A stretch of 36,105 nucleotides of DNA, taken from contig JASGMR010000013.1 of assembly GCA_030156385.1 (NCBI GenBank), positions 1 to 36,105 of the forward strand. Reading direction: 5' to 3'. Source of the stretch: Kosmotogales bacterium. Its GTDB lineage: Bacteria; Thermotogota; Thermotogae; Petrotogales; Kosmotogaceae. Position numbers and translations under genes: made by a program. Below the pieces are notes generated by a model. That model was not told the origin of the DNA. It saw nothing but the letters and a program-made list of their open reading frames with translations, and searched no databases. Shown one piece after another: positions 10,429-19,407 of the stretch. Position 1 is the first letter of the stretch; every line of letters begins with the position of its first letter.

Positions 10429-12108
10429 TCAATTTATTTTTTTTCTTAATTCTATACTTTTCAACAAAAGTTCTTTTTTTCTTTCGGGATTTTTTTCATT
10501 CTGTAATTCTCGTTTAATCGTTTCCAGATCTTTGCTGATACTCTTTTGCCGAATAACATTTTCATACTCTTCCAGTATCTTTTCTTCTTTCTCTTCTTCG
10601 ATTTCAACGTCGCTGATTTCAATCAGTGCTGCTCTTTCTTCCCCGTTTAAATTCCGGGCTATTTCTTCCAGTTCCATATCCTTTTTCATATAGGGCAGGA
10701 TTTTTTTCAATTTTTCAGATAAAACCAAATTTTCTAAAATTTTTATCACCCTGGATCTGTTCTGAATTCCATTGAAAAAAATAGATAACAATTCCCTCTC
10801 CTTCAAACCGAATTTCTTTCTTCTGTCTATTCCGACCGTTTTTTTTGAGCCCTTTAAACCTCTGATCAATATATCCTCATTCAATCCGGTTTTCTCAGAT
10901 AAGATTTTAATTATCTTCCTGTAGTTCAATTCATCGCCCAATTTTAAATATTTCATAATAAAGGGTTTAAGAAGAGTGATGAGTTTTCTCTTACCTTCAA
11001 CGGAATTCAATTGCACTTTCTTTGAAAAATAATGAACTTTGAATTCACAGCCGCTTATAGCACCGCCTATCACAGATTTTATGAATTCATAGTTTTCTTT
11101 TTCACACAGTTCGCCCGGATCTTTGTATTTATTCGATAAGACCGCGGCTACCGAAAATCCATTTTCCTCCAATTTATCAACTGCTTTCAATGTTGCTTCC
11201 ATTCCGGCGTTATCGGAATCGAAAAACACCATGACATTGTTGGTGAAATTCTTTATATTTTTTAAATGATATGTCGTCAGATTCGTTCCAAGAACACCGA
11301 TCGTATTTTTTATGCCCTTATTCCACAGACTTATCACATCAAAATATCCTTCTACAATGATACAGAAATCCAGGACTTTAACTATTGGAAAAGCTCTGTG
11401 GGCGTTGAACAACAGAAAACTTTTTTTAAAAATCGGACTTTCGGAAGAATTGATGTACTTTGCTCCATTCGATCCGGGTAAGATCCTCCCCCCAAGACCG
11501 ACAGTTTTTCCGGACAGATTATCTATGGGTATTATTATTCTGTTATCATATTTTTCTGCTATCACTCCGTTTTTACGATAGAATAACCCCGTCCTGAACA
11601 GGAAATTTTCATCGACGTTCATTTCGGTTTTCAAATATTTCTGAAACTGGTTATTGTCTTTTGAAAGACCCAATTTAAATTCGTTTATGGTCGAATCTGA
11701 AATCTTTCTGTTTTCCCGGAGAAATTTGAGTGTTTCTCTGTTTTTTTCATTCAACAAATTATTGTGATAAAAATTTACGGCATGCCTCAAAGATTCGTAT
11801 AAACTATAATTTTTATCTCTTTTGGTTTCCGGCAATTGGATTCCGGATATCGATGATAATTTTTCCAGCGCTTCGATAAAACTCAAATTTTCAGTCTTCT
11901 GAATAAAAGTTATTATATCGCCTTTTTCTCCACAACCAAAGCAATGATAAAAATTTTTTTTCGGATTAACATAAAACGATGGGTCATTGTCACTGTGAAA
12001 AGGACATAATCCTCTGTAATAACTGCCAACCTTTGACAGATTGACAGATCTTCCTATATAATCGACAATATCAATTGATTCTTTTATTTCTTCAATAACT
12101 TTTTTCAA
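10429..12108 (-). CDS. dnaG: DNA primase DnaG
   Basis: Makes RNA primers for replication. The 559-residue product has the N-terminal CHC2 zinc ribbon (CPFH at about 35-38, then CFGCG at about 56-60). The TOPRIM catalytic core follows: IIVEGYFDVISLW then VMVFFDSDNAGMEA. A Lys/Glu-rich C-terminal helicase-interaction region ends the protein. Length is slightly short for the family. The start appears to be a TTG at 12108; GGTGAT lies 12-13 bases upstream, farther than usual, and an in-frame stop just before it excludes a longer protein. The leader contains the rpsI terminator, so transcription may come partly by read-through from the ribosomal operon. Confidence 0.96.
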   Translation of the reverse strand: MKKVIEEIKESIDIVDYIGRSVNLSKVGSYYRGLCPFHSDNDPSFYVNPKKNFYHCFGCGEKGDIITFIQKTENLSFIEALEKLSSISGIQLPETKRDKNYSLYESLRHAVNFYHNNLLNEKNRETLKFLRENRKISDSTINEFKLGLSKDNNQFQKYLKTEMNVDENFLFRTGLFYRKNGVIAEKYDNRIIIPIDNLSGKTVGLGGRILPGSNGAKYINSSESPIFKKSFLLFNAHRAFPIVKVLDFCIIVEGYFDVISLWNKGIKNTIGVLGTNLTTYHLKNIKNFTNNVMVFFDSDNAGMEATLKAVDKLEENGFSVAAVLSNKYKDPGELCEKENYEFIKSVIGGAISGCEFKVHYFSKKVQLNSVEGKRKLITLLKPFIMKYLKLGDELNYRKIIKILSEKTGLNEDILIRGLKGSKKTVGIDRRKKFGLKERELLSIFFNGIQNRSRVIKILENLVLSEKLKKILPYMKKDMELEEIARNLNGEERAALIEISDVEIEEEKEEKILEEYENVIRQKSISKDLETIKRELQNEKNPERKKELLLKSIELRKKIN

Positions 12109-12131
12109 ATCGGATATTTATATCACCACGC

Positions 12132-12155
12132 AAAAAAAGGACCATCATAGGTCCC
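12132..12155 (-). terminator. Rho-independent terminator after rpsI
   Basis: On the minus strand the bases read GGACC, a six-base loop TATGAT, GGTCC, then seven T. The stem is short (5 bp, four of them G-C) but ends directly in the T run. It lies 20 bases past the rpsI stop and about 25 bases before dnaG, so it should separate the ribosomal operon from dnaG only partly. Confidence 0.7.
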
Positions 12156-12173
12156 TTATCTATATGAAAAAGA

Positions 12174-12569
12174 TTAACGTTTAGAGAACTGTGGGGATCT
12201 TCTGGCTTTTTTCAATCCGTATTTCTTTCTTTCAACTACTCTGGAATCTCTGGTCAACAATCCTTCTTTTCTCAATATCGCTTTCAGGTCGGGGTTAAAT
12301 TGAATCAATGCCCTTGCCAAACCCAATCTTATTGCACCTGCCTGACCGGACAAACCGCCACCATTCACTCTGATAACAAAATTGAATTTTCCCATTTGTT
12401 CGGTAGCCACGATAGGTCTCAATGCATGCCTTACCCATCCGTCATTATCCAGATAATCTTTGAAATCCGATATTTCTTTTCCGTTTATTTTAATTTTTCC
12501 TTCGCCCGGTCTTAATCTTACTCTCGCTACTGCAGCTTTTCTTCTACCTGTTCCGTAATAATCTGTCAT
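12174..12569 (-). CDS. rpsI: 30S ribosomal protein S9
   Basis: Small-subunit protein whose C-terminal tail reaches the P-site tRNA. The 131-residue product starts [16 protein letters not shown] and ends SPQFSKR, the universally conserved tail. The [19 protein letters not shown] block is also standard. It follows rplM by 11 bases, the normal bacterial order. Confidence 0.98.
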   Translation of the reverse strand: MTDYYGTGRRKAAVARVRLRPGEGKIKINGKEISDFKDYLDNDGWVRHALRPIVATEQMGKFNFVIRVNGGGLSGQAGAIRLGLARALIQFNPDLKAILRKEGLLTRDSRVVERKKYGLKKARRSPQFSKR

Positions 12570-12580
12570 CTATTTCCCTC

Positions 12581-13105
12581 CTATTTAAGAATTTCCATAA
12601 GTTCTGGTTTTTGAGCTTGATGTTTGTGTTCATTTCCTTCGTAAACTTTCAACTTTTTCAACATCTGCTGTCCCAAAACATTCTTAGGAAGCATTCTTTT
12701 CACTGCAAGCTTAACCATCTTAATAGGGAATTTTTGTCTCATTTCCTGAGCTGTTCTTTCTTTTATTCCGCCGGGATATCCGGAATGTCTGTAGTACTTT
12801 TTATCAAGAAGTTTGTTTCCTGTTAATGCTACCTTTTCAGCATTTATTACGATCACAAAATCTCCTGTATCAACGTTTGGTGTGTAATAAGGTCTATGTT
12901 TGCCCTGAAGAATTCTTGCAATCTGAACCGCCAGTCTTCCAAGTGGCTTGTCTGCGGCATCGACCACGATCCACTTTCTTTCAAGTCTTTCTCCATTAAC
13001 ATCTTTTATATAAGATTCAATTTTCTCTATTTCACCTTTTCGTTTAGTTTGAACTGTCTTTGAATTTCTTCCGTACGTACAAATAGGCGTTTTATTTGAT
13101 ATCAT
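12581..13105 (-). CDS. rplM: 50S ribosomal protein L13, with N-terminal extension
   Basis: Early-assembly large-subunit protein. The core is standard: [46 protein letters not shown] and [18 protein letters not shown], ending [11 protein letters not shown]. At 174 residues it is about 30 longer than usual. The conserved Trp that normally falls near residue 15 is at residue 45, because extra Lys/Glu-rich sequence lies before it. The ATG at 13105 has GAGG seven bases upstream, so the extension is probably translated. A shorter internal start is not supported by a ribosome site. Confidence 0.96.
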   Translation of the reverse strand: MISNKTPICTYGRNSKTVQTKRKGEIEKIESYIKDVNGERLERKWIVVDAADKPLGRLAVQIARILQGKHRPYYTPNVDTGDFVIVINAEKVALTGNKLLDKKYYRHSGYPGGIKERTAQEMRQKFPIKMVKLAVKRMLPKNVLGQQMLKKLKVYEGNEHKHQAQKPELMEILK

Positions 13106-13125
13106 ATATATACCTCGCTTTGTAA

Positions 13126-13383
13126 TTATAATGTTTCAGGTTCTGGATTTACACTGACTATTTTTCTGTTTCTTTTAACGGAAAAATGAACCTTCCCGTC
13201 CTTCAAAGCATATAGTGTAAAATCTTTTCCACAACCAACATTTTCGCCGGGATGTATCTTTGTTCCTCTCTGTCTTAAAATAATCGTTCCGGCTTTTACC
13301 GAACAATTTTCTCCTCTTTTAACTCCCAAATAATTCGGATTACTGTCTCTTCCGTTAGTTCTATTGGAACCTTTTCTGGCCAT
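13126..13383 (-). CDS. rpmA: 50S ribosomal protein L27
   Basis: Large-subunit protein near the peptidyl-transferase centre. The 85-residue product shows [37 protein letters not shown] and [11 protein letters not shown]. It begins directly [14 protein letters not shown] and so lacks the Firmicutes-type N-terminal leader that Prp protease removes. This agrees with the absence of a prp gene between rplU and rpmA. Confidence 0.98.
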   Translation of the reverse strand: MARKGSNRTNGRDSNPNYLGVKRGENCSVKAGTIILRQRGTKIHPGENVGCGKDFTLYALKDGKVHFSVKRNRKIVSVNPEPETL

Positions 13384-13397
13384 CAGATCACCTCCAC

Positions 13398-13712
13398 CTA
13401 ATACTCTATTTTCTGGATCAGAACATTCGTATAAGTCTGTCTATGACCCTTGATAGTTTTGGAATTTTTCCTTGATCTAAATTTAACGATTCGAATTTTC
13501 TTGCCCTTTACATTTTCCAACACTTTTCCAACGACTTTTACGTTCTCAAGGTAAGGTTTTCCGATTTTCGTATCTTCACCATTTTTGAGCATTAAAACTC
13601 TGTTGAATTCAATAGTGTCACCCTCTTTGTAATTCTTCTGCTTTTCTGTGGCTATAGTAACGCCTTCTTCTACCTTGTACTGTCTTCCTGAATTATCAAT
13701 GATTGCGTACAC
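13398..13712 (-). CDS. rplU: 50S ribosomal protein L21
   Basis: Large-subunit protein binding 23S rRNA. The 104-residue product begins [16 protein letters not shown] and contains [21 protein letters not shown], the conserved RNA-binding segment. The start is GTG with a strong GAGGAGGTG upstream. It is the first gene of the rplU-rpmA-rplM-rpsI operon. Confidence 0.98.
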   Translation of the reverse strand: MYAIIDNSGRQYKVEEGVTIATEKQKNYKEGDTIEFNRVLMLKNGEDTKIGKPYLENVKVVGKVLENVKGKKIRIVKFRSRKNSKTIKGHRQTYTNVLIQKIEY

Positions 13713-13850
13713 TATCGCACCTCCTCTTTTGCTTATAAATTTGCTGAAAAAGGTACCTTAAAGGTTTTAAAACCCGTTTCAAGCATAAGTAACCTCAGTT
13801 ATTGTATCATTAAATGAGTTCTTTTTTTCCGTAATAAGTAAAATTTATAT
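13713..13850 (-). promoter_or_regulatory. rplU leader with overlapping palindromes and probable operon promoter
   Basis: About 40-60 bases before rplU the DNA holds two perfect palindromes, GGTTTTAAAACC (13763-13774) and AAGGTACCTT (13750-13759), and a third, ACCTTTAAGGT on the minus strand (13755-13765), that overlaps both. In RNA these pairings would exclude each other. A TACAAT hexamer lies farther upstream near 13804-13809 but no convincing -35 was found. Autoregulatory leaders are known for ribosomal protein operons including L21; this being one is inference. Confidence 0.4.
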
Positions 13851-13914
13851 GAATTATATATTTAGGCAAAGAAAAATTATATAAATAAAAATATTATACT
13901 TTTCATATGGCAAG

Positions 13915-13995
13915 CGTTATTAATAATCAGAAAATAGTATAATGAAAACATGTCATCTGAATTATACAAAATTTTTTCTGAAATTCAAAGGAGGT
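13915..13995 (+). promoter_or_regulatory. Promoter region and ribosome site of the S9 peptidase gene
   Basis: A consensus -10 box TATAAT lies at 13938-13943, about 56 bases before the gene. The -35 position 17 bases upstream (13915-13920, CGTTAT) is poor. An excellent Shine-Dalgarno, AAAGGAGGT, lies at 13987-13995, five bases before the ATG. The stretch 13850-13935 is extremely AT-rich and serves both divergent transcription units. Confidence 0.45.
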
Positions 13996-13999
13996 ATGT

Positions 14000-15940
14000 A
14001 TGAAAAAATTGAAAGTGGAAGATATTTACAATTATAAAATTTTAGGCGCTGTAAATTTTATTGACAACGATTCTTTTCTGTTTGTAAAAAAAGTTTTGAA
14101 TGAAGAGAAAAATACTTACGAAAGCAGTATATGGATACATAATTTAAATGAAAAAAGCTTCAAGAGATTAACGGCCGGAGTAAACGATTCCAACCCTGTT
14201 TTTAATTCCGAGAAAAACGAGGTTATTTTTCTTTCCAAAAGGGATAAAGACAAAAAGGAAATTGGATTATACAAAATATCCATGGAATTCGGCGAGGCGG
14301 AGTTGATAAAAGAATATTCAGATTCACCGGCAAACATACAGTGGAAGAAAAAGAATGAAATATTCTATACAAAAAATGAAAGATACGACGGAAAGAAAAT
14401 TGAAAAAGAAGAAGACGATAAAAAAATATATCATTTCAAACATATCCCGTTTTTAGCGAATGGACAGGGGTTTAGGGAGGATGTGGGAAATCATCTTTTC
14501 AAATTCAATCTTAAAACGAAGAAAGAAGAATGCCTGATCAAAGGATTTGTAAATGTCAATAATTTTGATCTATCGGATGACGGCAGGAGATTGGCCGTGT
14601 GTTTGAATAAAAATCCCGAAGATCCCGTGAAAGCTTCCGCATTTTTATACGATTTGAAAGAAGATAAAAAAGAAGAAATCGGTATAGAGGGCTATACTGT
14701 GTCCAAGGTACTCTGGAGTGATAACAGAAGTATATTCATCCTGGCGAGTGATGAATCCAGAGGATTTGCAACGAGTCCCACGCTTTTCATATATGATACA
14801 GATACGAAGATGCTCAAAATGCTTATAGATCCAAAGAAAAATGAATTTTCTCTGGGTAATTCACTGAACAGCGATGTTCTGGGTGTCGCGGGAAGAAACT
14901 TTAAAGTTCATGATAAACGCCTATATTTCATAGCAACGGAAGGGATACATACATCAATTTATTCGATTTCCTCAAAAGCTGAGATAAAAAAAGAGGTCAA
15001 TTTCGAATCCAGTATTACCGATTTCGATATCAGTTCTGCTAACAACGTCGCTTTTATAAGATCTTCAAGCATAACGCCTTCTGAAATTTATTACTATGAT
15101 TATTCTGATTTTTATAAAGTTTCTGAATACAACGACTGGTTTTATAAAAAAGTGAATTCTGAAGTAAAATTCATAAAATTCAATAGTTCCGATGGGAAAG
15201 AGATAGACGGATTGATATTATTTCCCCCGGAATTCGAAGATGAAAACAAAAAATACCCCGCGATTCTGGAAATTCATGGAGGGCCGAGAACCGCTTATGG
15301 TAATTCCTATATGCATGAGTTTCAGGCCCTCGCTTCAAAGGGATACGTCGTTATCGCGTGTAATCCGAGGGGAAGTTCCGGATACGGAAGCGATTTCGCA
15401 GATATTCTCAAGCATTACGGAGAGAGGGATTTCAAGGATATAATGGAGTTCGTTGAGTTTTGTATTGAAAATTATAAATTTATAGATAAAGATAGAATAG
15501 GTGTCACCGGTGGTTCCTACGGTGGTTTTATGACGAACTGGATCGTCGGTCATACTACCTTTTTCAAAGCTGCTGTATCTCAAAGATCAATTTCAAACTG
15601 GTTTTCAATGTACGGTTCCACCGACATTGGCTATTATTTCAGCGAAGATCAGATCGGTGAGGATTATTTGGCCGAGCCGTATAAATTCATAAAGCAGTCT
15701 CCGATATTTTATTCGAAAAATGTGAAGACTCCTATACTCTTCATTCATTCTTTGAATGATTTCAGGTGTGAAGTACAACAGGCGATGCAGTTTTTTACCA
15801 CACTCAAAAGACTGGGCAAAAAAACGGAAATGATACTTTTCCCAGGTGAAACCCATGAACTATCCCGGTCAGGAAAACCTGTTCACCGGATAAAAAGATT
15901 GAATGCGATGATTGATTGGTTTAATAAATATTTGAAATGA
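14000..15940 (+). CDS. S9 family prolyl oligopeptidase / acylaminoacyl peptidase
   Basis: Serine peptidase of 646 residues acting on short peptides, probably cytoplasmic because no signal peptide is present. The N-terminal two thirds fits a beta-propeller lid with repeated short blades (for example NEKSFKRLTAGVNDSNPVF). The C-terminal alpha/beta-hydrolase domain starts around residue 395. The nucleophile is Ser506 in GGSYGGFMTNW; Asp587 (HSLNDFRCEV) and His619 (GETHELSRSG) complete the triad. The oxyanion region is HGGPRTAYGNS. Together these favour the S9C acylaminoacyl-peptidase branch. It has its own promoter, on the opposite strand to its neighbours. Confidence 0.92.
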   Translation: MKKLKVEDIYNYKILGAVNFIDNDSFLFVKKVLNEEKNTYESSIWIHNLNEKSFKRLTAGVNDSNPVFNSEKNEVIFLSKRDKDKKEIGLYKISMEFGEAELIKEYSDSPANIQWKKKNEIFYTKNERYDGKKIEKEEDDKKIYHFKHIPFLANGQGFREDVGNHLFKFNLKTKKEECLIKGFVNVNNFDLSDDGRRLAVCLNKNPEDPVKASAFLYDLKEDKKEEIGIEGYTVSKVLWSDNRSIFILASDESRGFATSPTLFIYDTDTKMLKMLIDPKKNEFSLGNSLNSDVLGVAGRNFKVHDKRLYFIATEGIHTSIYSISSKAEIKKEVNFESSITDFDISSANNVAFIRSSSITPSEIYYYDYSDFYKVSEYNDWFYKKVNSEVKFIKFNSSDGKEIDGLILFPPEFEDENKKYPAILEIHGGPRTAYGNSYMHEFQALASKGYVVIACNPRGSSGYGSDFADILKHYGERDFKDIMEFVEFCIENYKFIDKDRIGVTGGSYGGFMTNWIVGHTTFFKAAVSQRSISNWFSMYGSTDIGYYFSEDQIGEDYLAEPYKFIKQSPIFYSKNVKTPILFIHSLNDFRCEVQQAMQFFTTLKRLGKKTEMILFPGETHELSRSGKPVHRIKRLNAMIDWFNKYLK

Positions 15941-15950
15941 GAGGAATAAG

Positions 15951-16352
15951 ATGGACGAGAAATCGTTGGAATTATTGAAGGATAGAAAAGCACTGTTATT
16001 TTGCTTTGCAGAAAAAAATAAAAATATCGATATTTTAGAAAAAACGGCTGAAGATTTTGAAATTATTAAGTGTAATGGAATAGAATTCTTTCCGGTGTAT
16101 GAGATATTGTTGAATAAACATACACCGAAGGAAGAGAAAAATACTTTTCCATATAATTATGGGATATTTCATAATTTTTCCAGAGATGAGATAGTGAAAT
16201 ATATTCCCGTGATAAGAGAAAAAGTGGATGGAAAAACTATTTTTGCCACCACCACTCCAACAAATCTGAACTGGGGATTTTTGGATTTAATAAAAGAGAT
16301 AACTCAGGAGCATGAAGAAATGTTGAGAATAAGAAAAAATGCGAGTGAATAA
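15951..16352 (+). CDS. Small protein resembling DUF3783, unknown function
   Basis: A 133-residue soluble protein starting 10 bases after the peptidase stop, with GAGGAA as ribosome site, so co-transcribed with it. The C-terminal half has the pattern GKTIFATTTPTNLNWGFLDL, then IKEITQEHEEML, which I associate with DUF3783, a family without known function. The N-terminal half (LLFCFAEKNKNIDILEKTAEDF) looks like a beta-alpha unit. No catalytic motif is visible. Its stop codon lies inside the loop of the shared terminator. Confidence 0.75.
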   Translation: MDEKSLELLKDRKALLFCFAEKNKNIDILEKTAEDFEIIKCNGIEFFPVYEILLNKHTPKEEKNTFPYNYGIFHNFSRDEIVKYIPVIREKVDGKTIFATTTPTNLNWGFLDLIKEITQEHEEMLRIRKNASE

Positions 16353-16365
16353 CTCGCATTTCTTA
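16331..16365 (+). terminator. Bidirectional terminator between the DUF3783-like gene and xylA
   Basis: Hairpin AATGCGAGT (16338-16346), loop GAATA, ACTCGCATT (16352-16360), a perfect 9-bp stem. It is followed by TTCTTATT on the plus strand and by TTTTTTCTT on the minus strand, so it can stop both converging transcripts. It overlaps the end of the plus-strand gene. Confidence 0.85.
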
Positions 16366-17685
16366 TTAAAGGGCTTTTACTATAGCTCGCGTGACAAGCG
16401 TTTCCAGATATTCCTGTTTTCCTGATTTATTGATTATTTCACCTTTGTCGATTATATATTTTTCAAGCGAATCGAAATTTTCTTTTCCCTCGACTATGCT
16501 CTTTCCGATTCCGGAATCGAAGGATGAATATTTCTCCTCTACGAATTTTTCAAGCAGTCCTTCCTCGAGCAATTTGGCGGCAGCTTTCAAACCCAGAGCA
16601 AAAGTATCCATACCGGCAATATGACCGATAAAAAGATCTTCGAGATCTATAGAAGGCCTTCTGAGCTTGGCATCGAAGTTCAAGCCGCCCGGATTGATTC
16701 CGCCTCCTTTGAGAACTTCGTACATCGCCAGAGTGGTGATATAGGCATTCGTTGGAAATTGATCCGTATCCCATCCCAGAAAAAGATCACCCTGGTTGGC
16801 GTCAAGACTTCCCAAAATGCCGTTCGTTCTTGCATACCTTATTTCGTGTTCAAATGTATGACCGGAGAGCGTCGCGTGATTTACTTCCAAATTCAACTTG
16901 AACTTATCCTGCAGATTGTTTTTCAGTAAGAAAGCATAAGCGTTTGCGGCATCGTAATCGTACTGATGTTTTGTCGGTTCCATCGGTTTCGGCTCAATCA
17001 GGAACTGTCCCTTGAATCCGATTTTTTCAGCGTAATCAACAGCCATATGCAAAAATCTGGCGAGGTTTTCCTGTTCGAGTTTAAAATTTGTATTTAAAAG
17101 TGTTTCATAACCTTCTCTACCGCCCCAGAAAACATAATTCTGTCCGTTCAGTTCTTTCGTTACTTCCAGGGCTTTCTTCACCTGCGCCGCCGAATAAGCG
17201 AAAACGTCGGCATTGCTGGTAGTTGAAGCGCCGTGCAGAAATCTCTTGTTGTTGAATAAATTGGCGGTTCCCCAGAGAAGCCTGACATTGCTGCTTTTGT
17301 ATTTTTCTTTTATATAGTCTATGACAATATCCAGATTCTTATTGGTTTCTCTCAGCGTGGCACCTTCGGGAGAAATATCCCTGTCATGGAAACAGAAAAA
17401 TTTCACGCTCAATTTCTCACAGAATTCAAAAATTCCATCGATCTTTGCCTTCGCCCTTTCGATCGGATCGGAAATCGAATTCCAGGGACGGGTCATCGTT
17501 TCTTCGCCAAACATATCCCTTCCCTGAACATTCATTGTATGCCAGAATGCAACGGCGAATCTGAGGTGGTCCTCCATTTTTTTTCCGAGAATAACTTCGT
17601 CTTTGTTGTAATATTTAAATGCCAGAGGATTTATGGAATCTTTACCCTCAAAACTTATCTGGATGTCTTCGAAAAATTTTTTCAT
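16366..17685 (-). CDS. xylA: Xylose isomerase
   Basis: Converts D-xylose to D-xylulose with two divalent metal ions. The 439-residue product has the catalytic histidine motif [13 protein letters not shown], the [15 protein letters not shown] block, the [13 protein letters not shown] metal-ligand block, and [17 protein letters not shown] and [18 protein letters not shown] with further metal ligands. Length is typical of the long class II enzymes found in Thermotogota and Firmicutes. A strong AAAGGAGG precedes the ATG. It lies 14 bases after xylB and shares its promoter. Confidence 0.97.
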   Translation of the reverse strand: MKKFFEDIQISFEGKDSINPLAFKYYNKDEVILGKKMEDHLRFAVAFWHTMNVQGRDMFGEETMTRPWNSISDPIERAKAKIDGIFEFCEKLSVKFFCFHDRDISPEGATLRETNKNLDIVIDYIKEKYKSSNVRLLWGTANLFNNKRFLHGASTTSNADVFAYSAAQVKKALEVTKELNGQNYVFWGGREGYETLLNTNFKLEQENLARFLHMAVDYAEKIGFKGQFLIEPKPMEPTKHQYDYDAANAYAFLLKNNLQDKFKLNLEVNHATLSGHTFEHEIRYARTNGILGSLDANQGDLFLGWDTDQFPTNAYITTLAMYEVLKGGGINPGGLNFDAKLRRPSIDLEDLFIGHIAGMDTFALGLKAAAKLLEEGLLEKFVEEKYSSFDSGIGKSIVEGKENFDSLEKYIIDKGEIINKSGKQEYLETLVTRAIVKAL

Positions 17686-17699
17686 TTTATTTTCCTCCT

Positions 17700-19172
17700 T
17701 TAACTTCTTTGATATTTTGAAATAACATCAAAATCATTTTTTAAAGAATTATATAAGTTTTTATACTCAACAAATAAACTGTCATATTTATTAAAATTAC
17801 TTTCTGTTGGGTTGAAAGTGTCTGTTATTTCAATCCATTCATCCGTGTTGAAGTTGACATAATTCCCGGCCAATCTTGCCGACCCGTAAGCGGCTCCCTC
17901 ATCAACTTTAAGCCTGTTTACTGTGAGTTTGAAATTATCGGCGATCATTTGGCACCAAACATCACTCCTCGAACCTCCACCGACTACTTTTATTGATTCA
18001 AAATTATTTCCAAGTTCTTTTATACATTCGCCTCCCTCTCTCAACGCATAGACCACGCCTTCATAAATCGATCTGAGCATATCGGATTTATTGTGAAAAG
18101 AAGACATTCCGAAAAAAACGCCGCGTGCATTCGGGTTTTTATGAGGGGTTCTTTCGCCATTCAAATATGGTAAAAAGATCAGACCGTTTGATCCCGGCCG
18201 GCTTTTCTCAACCAGTTCATTTATTTTATCCAGAGGAGAATCATTTAAGAAATTCTTCAGAAACCAGTTGAGAGAATTGGTGGCCGATAGAATAACAGCC
18301 ATATGATAAAAAGTATTTTCCTTAACATGTGCAAACAAATGAATTTTTCCCGAAATATCTTCGTCGGGAGATTCTGTAACCGCCACTACAGTACCTGAAG
18401 TACCGAGACTCACCATAGCATCTCCGGGTTTTTCTATTCCGCAACCAAAAGCGGCTGCTGCGTTGTCCGCCCCGCCGGAAACAACACTCACACCTTTTAA
18501 GAAGGGCAGTTCTTCACAATCAACTCTGCCGATCAGACCACCTGAAGGAATTATTTCCGGAAGCTGTTCTTCGGTTATGCTCAATTTTTCCAGTAATTTT
18601 TTGTCATAAACTCCTTCTTTTACCTTATATAAAGAAGTTCCAGAGGCATCGGACTGCTCGATAGCGAAATCACCGGTCATCTTGAATGCGATAAAATCTT
18701 TTGGTAATAGTATTTTATGTAATTTTTTGAAATTATCATTTTCATTTGTTTTCAACCACTGAATTTTCGGAGCTGTGAATCCTGTTAAAAACGGATTCCC
18801 GAATATTTTTATGACCTCTTTTTCCGTTCCATAAAATTCCGTGAGTTTTTCACATTCAGTTCCCGTTCTTTGATCACACCACAAAATTGCGTTTCTCAAA
18901 ATATTGTAATTGTTATCGAGAGAGACCATGCTGTGCATCTGTCCGCTGATGGATATCGCTTCTATTTTTACCGGATTTTTCAGATTTATATCCTTTAAAA
19001 CATTTTTTGTCGCTTCCCACCATTCCAGAGGATCTTCTTCGGCCCAGCCCGGTTTTGGAGTTAACAGTGTAACGGGAGATGTAGATGAATATATAATCTC
19101 TCCATTTTTGTCGACTAAAATTCCCTTTACTGAAGTTGTTCCTACATCTATACCTATTACGTATTTGTTCAC
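17700..19172 (-). CDS. xylB: Xylulokinase
   Basis: FGGY-family kinase phosphorylating D-xylulose to xylulose 5-phosphate. The roughly 490-residue product has the phosphate-1 motif [16 protein letters not shown], the substrate block [13 protein letters not shown] with WCDQRT, the second FGGY signature region ([23 protein letters not shown]) and [14 protein letters not shown] for ATP binding. GQMHS is characteristic of XylB. Two consecutive GTG codons (19175, 19172) follow GAGGTGAT; the second has the better spacing. Xylose transport genes are not adjacent. Confidence 0.95.
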   Translation of the reverse strand: MNKYVIGIDVGTTSVKGILVDKNGEIIYSSTSPVTLLTPKPGWAEEDPLEWWEATKNVLKDINLKNPVKIEAISISGQMHSMVSLDNNYNILRNAILWCDQRTGTECEKLTEFYGTEKEVIKIFGNPFLTGFTAPKIQWLKTNENDNFKKLHKILLPKDFIAFKMTGDFAIEQSDASGTSLYKVKEGVYDKKLLEKLSITEEQLPEIIPSGGLIGRVDCEELPFLKGVSVVSGGADNAAAAFGCGIEKPGDAMVSLGTSGTVVAVTESPDEDISGKIHLFAHVKENTFYHMAVILSATNSLNWFLKNFLNDSPLDKINELVEKSRPGSNGLIFLPYLNGERTPHKNPNARGVFFGMSSFHNKSDMLRSIYEGVVYALREGGECIKELGNNFESIKVVGGGSRSDVWCQMIADNFKLTVNRLKVDEGAAYGSARLAGNYVNFNTDEWIEITDTFNPTESNFNKYDSLFVEYKNLYNSLKNDFDVISKYQRS

Positions 19173-19200
19173 CACATCACCTCACAAAACATTAATTGTG

Positions 19201-19300
19201 CTATTCAATTAATTATACTATACATACAAAACTATTAAAAACACATTTAATCAAAAAATACCAATATTATACCAGTTTATAGCCGTTTACAGCTAATAAT
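19201..19300 (-). promoter_or_regulatory. xylBA promoter region with LacI/CcpA-like operator candidate
   Basis: Two consensus TATAAT boxes face xylB, at 19266-19271 (preceded by TGG, extended -10 type) and at 19212-19217. An imperfect 16-bp palindrome, TAGCCGTTTACAGCTA (19280-19295), overlaps the -35 position of the first. On the minus strand it reads TGTAAACGGCTATA, close to the LacI-family/cre pattern with its central CG but with two mismatches. No regulator gene is adjacent. Function as operator is inferred. Confidence 0.4.
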
Positions 19301-19345
19301 TAATAATATTCTTAAAATATCAACTTTTCTTTTATTTTGAGTAGT

Positions 19346-19385
19346 ACAACTAAAAAAAGTGCAAACCGAACGGTTTGCACTTTTT
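19346..19385 (-). terminator. Strong terminator after the dipeptide epimerase gene
   Basis: Perfect 14-bp stem (19354-19367 with 19372-19385) around the plus-strand loop GAAC; the core is AGTGCAAACC / GGTTTGCACT flanked by A and T runs, so it can work in both directions. It ends the rpsO-pnp-M16-epimerase transcript and insulates xylBA. Confidence 0.9.
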
Positions 19386-19407
19386 GTCGTAATTTTTATT
19401 TGAAGAA

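Noticed and set aside
14116-15856. Minus-strand frames within the S9 peptidase region
   Set aside because: They are antisense to an intact catalytic domain with a full Ser-Asp-His triad and have no recognisable product.
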